DNA of 53,104 nt from an uncultured Collinsella sp. (GTDB lineage: Bacteria > Actinomycetota > Coriobacteriia > Coriobacteriales > Coriobacteriaceae), in contig URSO01000004.1 in assembly GCA_900550415.1 (NCBI GenBank), positions 1 to 53,104 of the forward strand. Direction: 5' to 3'. A model generated the notes under the pieces. It did not search any database. It saw only the letters and a list, made by a program, of their open reading frames with translations, and was not told where the DNA came from. Both the position numbers and the translations under genes were made by a program. This document shows positions 48,250 through 53,104 of the stretch, piece by piece. Position 1 is the stretch's first letter; each line of letters opens with the position of its first letter.

Positions 48250-49953
48250 TTAGCGAGCAGCAGACTCGAGCAGCGCCTTGACCTCGGCGGCAGTGTTGCA
48301 GGCGAGTGCCTTCTCGGCGAGCTCGTCACACTCGGCCTTGGTCCACTGGCTGATGGTCTTGCGGGCGCGCAGGATGGACGGAGCGCTCATCGAGAACTCC
48401 TCCAGGCCCCAGCTGATCAGCAGCGGCTCAAGCAGCGGATCGGCAGCGGCCTCGCCGCACATGCCGACCATGATACCGGCCTTCACGCCGCTCTCGATGA
48501 TGTTCTTGAGCGAGCGGAGCACGGCGGGATAGTACACCTGGTAAAGGTTGGAGATGGTGTCGTTGCCACGGTCGGCGCACATGGTGTAGCCGATGAGGTC
48601 GTTGGTGCCGATAGAGAAGAAGTCGGCGACCTCGGCCAGACGGTCAGCGAGCAGCGAGGCGGCAGGCGTCTCGACCATAATGCCGACCTCGATGTTCTCG
48701 TTGAACTTGCGACCCTCTTCGGTCAGCTCGGCCTTGCACTGCTCGACGAGCTCCTTGACGGCCACGACCTCCTCGACGCAGGTGACGAGCGGGATCATGA
48801 TCTTGACGTCACCAAAGGCGCTGGCGCGCAGCAGGGCGCGGAGCTGAACCTTGTACTGGTCGGGATTGGCCAGGCAGTAACGCACGGCGCGGAAGCCCAT
48901 GAAGGGGTTCTCTTCCTTGACCATGTGCAGATACGGAATCTCCTTGTCGCCGCCCACATCGAGCGTGCGGATGATGACCGGAGCACCCTTGAGCGCGCTG
49001 GCGACCTTACGATAGGCGTTGAACTGCTCCTCCTCGGAAGGAAGCTCAGCAGAGTCCATGAACAGGAACTCGGAGCGGAACAGACCGATAGCCTCGGCGT
49101 CGTGATCGAGCGCGTTGGGCACGTCATCGGGGTTACCGATGTTGCAGGCGATGATCTTCTTGATGCCATCGGCAGTCACGGACGGCTTGCCACGGAAGGC
49201 CTCGAGGGCTGCCTTCTCGGCAGCGAAGGCCTCGGCCTTGGCGGTGTAGGCAGCGAGCGTCTCCTCGTCGGGATCGGCCTCGACGATACCCTTGCCACCG
49301 TCGACGACAACGGTCATACCGTTGCGCAACGCGGTGCAGCTGTTGGAAACCGAAAGGACAGCCGGGATCTCGAGGGCGCGCGCAATGATCGCGGAGTGCG
49401 ACGTGCGGCCACCGGTCTCGGTGACGATACCGGCAACGTGGGCCTTATCGATCGTGGCGGTCATGGACGGCGTGAGGTCGTGCACGACAACGACGGTATT
49501 CTCGGGCAGGACGGAGAGGTCGACGACCTCCTTGCCCAGCAGCTCGGCCAGAATACCGGTGCGGATGTCGGCGATGTCGGCCGCGCGCAGACGGAACATC
49601 TCGTCGTCCATGGACAGGAACATGTTCTCGAACATGGTCGAGGTGTCCATGAGCGCCTGCTCGGCGCAGGTGCCGCCGTCAATGGCGGCGTTGATGGCGT
49701 CGGTCATGCCCGGGTCCTGAGCCAGGACAATGTGTCCGCTCATGATCTCGGCCTCGGCCTCGCCCACCGTCTCCTTCATGTGGTCGGCCTGAGCCTGGGT
49801 CTTCTCGCAGAAGACCGAAAGAGCGGACTGATAGCGCTCCTTCTCTGCTGCCGAATCAGCAACCTCGTGCGGCTCAAACGTCAAGTCGGGATCGACGGCG
49901 ACCATGACGGTGCCGATACCGATGCCCTCGGAAGCGTTGACTCCCTGATACAT
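48250..49953 (-). CDS. ptsI: PTS enzyme I (phosphoenolpyruvate-protein phosphotransferase)
   Basis: Takes phosphate from PEP and passes it to HPr. The active histidine is His186 in TGGRTSHSAIIAR. LDVGGDKEIPYL, FMGFRAVRYCLANP, MVETPAASLLAD, FFSIGTNDL and GMCGEAAAD of the PEP-binding barrel are all present. The ATG at 49953 has AGAGGA six bases upstream; another ATG two codons earlier is too close. 567 aa, normal. It sits between ptsH and a fruK-type gene on the same strand, with a leaky terminator upstream. Confidence 0.96.
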   Translation of the reverse strand: MYQGVNASEGIGIGTVMVAVDPDLTFEPHEVADSAAEKERYQSALSVFCEKTQAQADHMKETVGEAEAEIMSGHIVLAQDPGMTDAINAAIDGGTCAEQALMDTSTMFENMFLSMDDEMFRLRAADIADIRTGILAELLGKEVVDLSVLPENTVVVVHDLTPSMTATIDKAHVAGIVTETGGRTSHSAIIARALEIPAVLSVSNSCTALRNGMTVVVDGGKGIVEADPDEETLAAYTAKAEAFAAEKAALEAFRGKPSVTADGIKKIIACNIGNPDDVPNALDHDAEAIGLFRSEFLFMDSAELPSEEEQFNAYRKVASALKGAPVIIRTLDVGGDKEIPYLHMVKEENPFMGFRAVRYCLANPDQYKVQLRALLRASAFGDVKIMIPLVTCVEEVVAVKELVEQCKAELTEEGRKFNENIEVGIMVETPAASLLADRLAEVADFFSIGTNDLIGYTMCADRGNDTISNLYQVYYPAVLRSLKNIIESGVKAGIMVGMCGEAAADPLLEPLLISWGLEEFSMSAPSILRARKTISQWTKAECDELAEKALACNTAAEVKALLESAAR

Positions 49954-50004
49954 TCCCATTCCTCTCTCCGTGTCATGTGATAAAGCGTTTTGCCATATCC
50001 ATGA

Positions 50005-50041
50005 CAAAAGAGCGCAGCTACCTTACAACAGGTCACTGCGC
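50005..50041 (-). terminator. Hairpin terminator or attenuator between ptsH and ptsI
   Basis: On the minus strand GCGCAG...CTGCGC with inner ACCT / AGGT pairs is followed by TCTTTTG. The short T-run suggests partial termination, which would give more HPr than EI. Confidence 0.55.
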
Positions 50042-50086
50042 CCCCAAATATGAACTTAGTTGTTCAACATGCGACCCGTTTGAGTT

Positions 50087-50350
50087 CTACTCGCCAAGAC
50101 CGCTCTTGATGAGCTCGATGGCAGCAGCCAGAGCCTCGGCCTCGTCGGCGCCGTCGCACTTGACCTCGACCTCGGTACCGCAGGGGATACCAGCAGCCAT
50201 GAGGGCCATCGGGGACTTGCCGTTGACCTCCTTCTCGGGGGTGACGACCGTCACGTCACAGGCGTACTTGCCCATGGTGGAGGCGAACAGACCAGCCGGA
50301 CGCATGTGCAGACCCTGAGGATTAACGAGGGTAGCCTTCTCAGAAACCAT
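50087..50350 (-). CDS. ptsH: PTS phosphocarrier protein HPr
   Basis: Small phosphocarrier between enzyme I and the sugar-specific EII. 87 aa. The active site is NPQGLHMRPAG with His15. The residue after it is Met where Ala is usual. The regulatory serine region is NGKSPMALMAAGI, matching the Ser46 site phosphorylated by HPr kinase in Firmicutes-type regulation. The gene sits between fruA and ptsI on the minus strand; the 527-base gap to fruA holds two palindromes and a terminator. Confidence 0.96.
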   Translation of the reverse strand: MVSEKATLVNPQGLHMRPAGLFASTMGKYACDVTVVTPEKEVNGKSPMALMAAGIPCGTEVEVKCDGADEAEALAAAIELIKSGLGE

Positions 50351-50488
50351 AGTTGACTCCTTTTTTGTGTTTAACCCCTGTCATGCATGTGGCAGGAGTC
50401 AGATTCACGACGTTGTTTATATTAACTCACATCAAACGGTTTTTCATTGTGTTTCGCACGAATTGTTGGACGGATGTCCTTCCTGTCC

Positions 50489-50617
50489 GCTCGCCTGCCG
50501 GGCGGGGCGGTTAAGTTTGCTGCTCTACAGTCCTGCGCAAGACGGAAAGCACATTAAGTGCTTTCCTTTGCGTGCGGAACTCGCGACAAACTTAACCGCC
50601 CCGCCCGGCAGGTGAGC
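50489..50617. repeat. Nested palindromic element D (31 bp arms, 67 nt core with inner hairpin)
   Basis: The arms 50489-50519 and 50587-50617 are complementary over 31 bases with one position that is a G-U pair on the plus strand. Read on the minus strand the core has GCGAGTTCCGCACG (50571-50584), an inner hairpin with GGAAAG sides around CACTTAATGTG, and AGGACTGTAGAGCA (50521-50534), the same parts in the same order as element C. The outer arms are unrelated to C. Further out, TTTCGCACGA (50452) and TCGTGCGAA (50648) add an imperfect outer inverted pair. Confidence 0.85.
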
Positions 50618-50711
50618 TGCGGGAACTCGGTTGGTCCAAGAAATATCGTGCGAACGGAATTCTGGCTGAATATTTGTCCGCACGGACGATCCGATAGACG
50701 GGCCGCGCTAT

Positions 50712-50802
50712 CCCCTTCTTCTAAGTTGCGGTGAAATATGGACTGATTTTAGGGTTGAAACATTTAAACAGTCCTTATTTCACCGCAAGTTAGAAGAAGG
50801 GG
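50712..50802. repeat. Long palindromic element E (34 bp arms, 23 nt loop)
   Basis: The arms 50712-50745 and 50769-50802 pair over 34 bases with two mismatches around an AT-rich loop. The arm sequence AAGTTGCGGTGAAATATGGA is related to the half-copy at 19442. It has no two-box core. It lies in the 50351-50877 gap between ptsH and fruA, next to element D; the remaining ~100 bases upstream of ptsH should hold its promoter, not identified. Confidence 0.75.
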
Positions 50803-50805
50803 GAT

Positions 50806-50839
50806 GAAAAAAGGCGAGGGCTCGTGGGGAGTCCTCGCC
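50806..50839 (-). terminator. Intrinsic terminator of fruA
   Basis: On the minus strand GGCGAGG-A-CTC / GAG-C-CCTCGCC with a 5 nt loop is followed by TTTTTTC, adjacent to palindrome E. Confidence 0.88.
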
Positions 50840-50877
50840 TTTGTTACAGGGGGCGATGTTATTCGCGTACTGCGGAA

Positions 50878-52884
50878 TTAGACCAGGCGGGCGTTGATCG
50901 TCTTGGCGATCTCGGCGGCGTCGGTGGAACCCTTGACGGTGGCACGGAAGTCCTCGTCCATGAGCGCCTCGGCGACCTTGGACAGGATTTTGAGGTGCGT
51001 AGTGCCGGCCTGGGCACCGGGGATGAGCAGGGCGATAGCCACGTTGACGGGAGCGCCGTCCATGGTGTCCCAACCGGTCACGCCGGACTCGTCCTTGACG
51101 ACGATGACGGCAGCCTCGGTAATGGCGTCGGACTTGGCATGCGGGATGGCGAAGCCCTCCATCATGCCCGTGGTGCCCTCGGCCTCGCGGGCCAGGAAGG
51201 CGTTCATGACGGCGTCGGCGTCGCTGGCGATACCGGCCTTGACGGCCTGGTTGGAAACGAAGCTCAGAGCCTCGTCACGAGAAGCGAAGTCCTCGGCGAC
51301 AAAGACATTCTCGACCTTCACGAAGTCGGCAGCCTCGGCCTTGGGGGCCTCGACGGCAGCGGCCTTGGGAGCCTCAACCGGCTTGGCTGCAGGAGCGGCC
51401 TTCTGGTTCTTCTCGAAGTCGTACTTCTTGAAGGCCACGAACAGGATGCCACCGACCACAGCGCCGATGAGGATCGCGAGGACCCACAGCGGACCGTTCT
51501 CGACAACGGGCAGGACCAGGAAGCCACCGTGAGGCGCCGGGTCGTGAACGTTGAACATAATGGTCAGGATCGAAGCGATAGAGGAACCGAGCATCATGAT
51601 GGGCATGACGGGCCAGATGTTCTTGGTCATGAACGGAATGGCGCCCTCGGTGATGTGGGTGCAACCAAGGATGAGGTTGACGATACCGGCGTCGTGATCC
51701 TCCTGGCTGAAGTACTTCTTGCCGACAACGACGGCGAAGGTGGTGATCAGCGGCGGAACGATGCAAGCGGCGGAGACGGCAGCCATGAAGTTGGTGCCGA
51801 AGTTGTAGGTATCGGTGCCAACGCCAGCAGCCAGTGCCTCGGTGAGCATAGCGGTACCGGTGACGTAAGCAGCCTTGTTGACCGGGCCACCCATGTCAAA
51901 GGCGCACATGCAGCCGATGGCAAGACCCAGGACAACGGCGCCAGAGGCGGACAGGCCCTTGAGGAAGTCCATCATGGCGGTGTTGATGGCAGCCATGGGG
52001 CCGGAAATACCGAGCATGACCAGGCCGACGATAGCCGTCGAGAACAGCGGGTACAGGAAGATGGCCTTGAGGCCGTCCAGGTTCTTGGGCAGACCGGCAA
52101 AGACCTTCTCGAGCAGCAGGATGACATAGCCGGCGAGGAAGCCGCCGACGATGCCGCCCAGGAAGCCGAAACCCACGCCGGCGCCACCGGCGTCGATCAT
52201 ACCGGTCTCGGCGTTAACAGGCAGGCCCTGGATGGCGATCATACCGGCAACAAAACCGGGGACGAGCGCAGGACGCTTGCCGATGGATTCGGCGATGTAG
52301 GCGGAAAGCACCGGAACCATGAGGTTCATGGCGATGCCGCCGATGATCTTGAGCATCGCAGCAAAGCTGTTGTAGTCAGACGCAGTCGAATCGAAAGACG
52401 TAATGCCCCACAGGAACGAGACGGCGGTCAGAACACCACCGGCAACGACGAAGACCAGCATATGGCTGACGCCGTTCATAAGGTGCTTGTAGATGACGTG
52501 GCCGATGGACTCCTTCTCCTCGGCCTCGTCCTCGACATCGGCAGCGGCTGCAACCGTGCCGTCGCTCTTGGCGGCGAGCGCGCGGTCAATCAGCTTACCG
52601 GCGGCCTCAACAGACAGGGCCTTGGAAACACCAACGGAAACCATGGGCTTGCCGGCGAAACGCTCAGCCTGGACATCCTTATCGGCTGCGACGACAACGG
52701 CCTTGGCGCCAGCGATCTCGCTCTTGGTGAGCTCGTTCTCGACACCGACCTGGCCATGGGTCTCGACCTTGATGGTGAGCCCTCGCTCGGCCGCGGCTTT
52801 TTCAAGCGCCTCCTTCGCCATGAAGGTGTGGGCGATACCCGTTGGGCAGCCCGTGGCAGCAATAATGTCGTACTTCTCTGCCAT
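50878..52884 (-). CDS. fruA: Fructose-specific PTS EIIBCA transporter
   Basis: Imports and phosphorylates fructose to fructose-1-phosphate. Domain order is B-C-A. IIB at residues 1 to ~100 has the phosphocysteine Cys13 (AATGCPTGIAHTFMA). IIC at ~140-490 has about eight to nine helices and motifs such as GGPVNKAAY and GCTHITEGAIPF. An Ala/Pro/Lys-rich linker leads to IIA at ~520-668 with His582 in GFAIPHAKSD. GGGAGGG before the ATG at 52884 sets the start over an ATG 12 codons upstream. 668 aa. The phosphate comes from the HPr and EI encoded downstream, and the product feeds the two FruK-type kinases. Confidence 0.95.
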   Translation of the reverse strand: MAEKYDIIAATGCPTGIAHTFMAKEALEKAAAERGLTIKVETHGQVGVENELTKSEIAGAKAVVVAADKDVQAERFAGKPMVSVGVSKALSVEAAGKLIDRALAAKSDGTVAAAADVEDEAEEKESIGHVIYKHLMNGVSHMLVFVVAGGVLTAVSFLWGITSFDSTASDYNSFAAMLKIIGGIAMNLMVPVLSAYIAESIGKRPALVPGFVAGMIAIQGLPVNAETGMIDAGGAGVGFGFLGGIVGGFLAGYVILLLEKVFAGLPKNLDGLKAIFLYPLFSTAIVGLVMLGISGPMAAINTAMMDFLKGLSASGAVVLGLAIGCMCAFDMGGPVNKAAYVTGTAMLTEALAAGVGTDTYNFGTNFMAAVSAACIVPPLITTFAVVVGKKYFSQEDHDAGIVNLILGCTHITEGAIPFMTKNIWPVMPIMMLGSSIASILTIMFNVHDPAPHGGFLVLPVVENGPLWVLAILIGAVVGGILFVAFKKYDFEKNQKAAPAAKPVEAPKAAAVEAPKAEAADFVKVENVFVAEDFASRDEALSFVSNQAVKAGIASDADAVMNAFLAREAEGTTGMMEGFAIPHAKSDAITEAAVIVVKDESGVTGWDTMDGAPVNVAIALLIPGAQAGTTHLKILSKVAEALMDEDFRATVKGSTDAAEIAKTINARLV

Positions 52885-53095
52885 GTTCCCTCCCTTAACT
52901 TCCATGCACCGGCGGTGCATCTGATAACCCTACTTTACATGAGCACATTTGATGGGTTTCTTTCAGGTAGTGTATCATCCGTGAAAGGCTTTTTTACACC
53001 TGCGAGCGGTTATGTAAGGTTGCTTCATTACTCCTTCGCAATTGTGCTGCACTTTGGGGCTATGCTGTAGACAGGGAGATTGTAAGGAGAGAATC
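52885..53095. promoter_or_regulatory. Divergent control region of the fructose PTS genes
   Basis: The intergenic region between fruA (minus) and a plus-strand start at 53096. It contains CTTTCA and TGAAAG as an inverted pair about 17 bases apart (near 52961-52988), a candidate operator. No clear -35/-10 pair was identified on either strand. Confidence 0.35.
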
Positions 53096-53104
53096 GTGTC
53101 GACT
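53096..53104 (+). CDS. Start of a divergent gene, cut by the window edge (possibly the fru regulator)
   Basis: GTGTCGACT at the window end is preceded by AAGGAGAGAATC, a strong ribosome site at good spacing. Only three codons are visible. A regulator divergent from fruA, such as a DeoR-type FruR, is common, but nothing in these codons shows it. Confidence 0.4.

Noticed and set aside
48211..49980. Plus-strand open frame of 589 codons opposite ptsI
   Set aside because: Antisense shadow of ptsI; no recognisable motif and biased composition.
50824..53070. A very long plus-strand open frame (about 748 codons) opposite fruA
   Set aside because: It mirrors fruA codon for codon on the other strand. 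High GC with strong third-position bias leaves the complement free of stops. The protein is a Gly/Asp/His-rich composition artefact, and fruA has all PTS motifs.
1..53104. CRISPR arrays, prophage genes, integrases or plasmid origins
   Set aside because: No evenly spaced direct repeats, no phage structural genes, no integrase or replication-initiator genes were seen; the only mobile-element trace is the IS3-like remnant near 42.1 kb.

Overview
The window looks like a chromosome segment of a high-GC Gram-positive gut anaerobe of the Coriobacteriia, most likely Collinsella or a close relative. This is an inference from base composition, gene content (a GH13-GH77 fusion, monomeric serine dehydratase, anaerobic B12 synthesis, a fructose PTS with its own EI and HPr) and style; no 16S or other typing marker is present.

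Layout. 1-19.4 kb is housekeeping sequence: the 3' part of a fused alpha-amylase/4-alpha-glucanotransferase, an FmdB zinc ribbon, then on the minus strand rsmB, fmt, def, priA and gltX, and on the plus strand metK, sdaA, an L,D-transpeptidase and a MacA/MacB-like efflux operon. 19.6-36.07 kb is one minus-strand run of 17 overlapping or abutting genes (cbiF-cbiD-cbiL-cbiG-cbiH-cbiET-cbiA-cobT-cobU-cobS-cobU'/cobC-cbiB-cobD-cbiP-cobO-cbiC-cbiJ). Together with the cobalt chelatase CbiK it covers the anaerobic route from sirohydrochlorin to adenosylcobalamin. Divergent from it, 36.2-42.06 kb is a plus-strand operon behind a consensus promoter and a cobalamin riboswitch: an exported, lipid-anchored CbiK, a small lipoprotein and a BtuFCD/FecBCD-type ABC importer. 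From 42.17 kb housekeeping sequence resumes: a TetR regulator, a flippase-like membrane protein, tRNA-Glu(CTC), a CCA-adding enzyme, and a minus-strand fructose PTS set (fruA, ptsH, ptsI and two tandem fruK-type kinases).

The B12 block (about 19.6-42.06 kb) looks different from its surroundings. By eye it is richer in GCG/CGC, six of its 17 biosynthetic genes start with GTG whereas the flanking genes start with ATG, and it is bounded by a half-copy of a palindromic repeat on the left and a truncated IS3-type transposase fragment on the right. It may have been acquired or swapped in as a unit. The window shows no uroporphyrinogen-III methylase, no early heme-pathway genes and no CbiMNQO cobalt importer, so these must lie elsewhere if the pathway runs from scratch.

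The most unusual signal is a set of long intergenic palindromes in the housekeeping flanks. Four of them (5802-5903, 8954-9053, 12275-12395, 50489-50617) have unrelated 26-33 bp arms, each matching its own partner perfectly or with one mismatch. They nevertheless share a short two-box core (like GCGAGTTCCGCACG ... AGGACTGTAGAGCA). Two of them carry an inner hairpin with variable sides around a constant CACTTAATGTG centre. Variable but self-complementary arms around a constant core suggest a structured RNA or DNA element or an unusual mobile repeat. I do not recognise this family.
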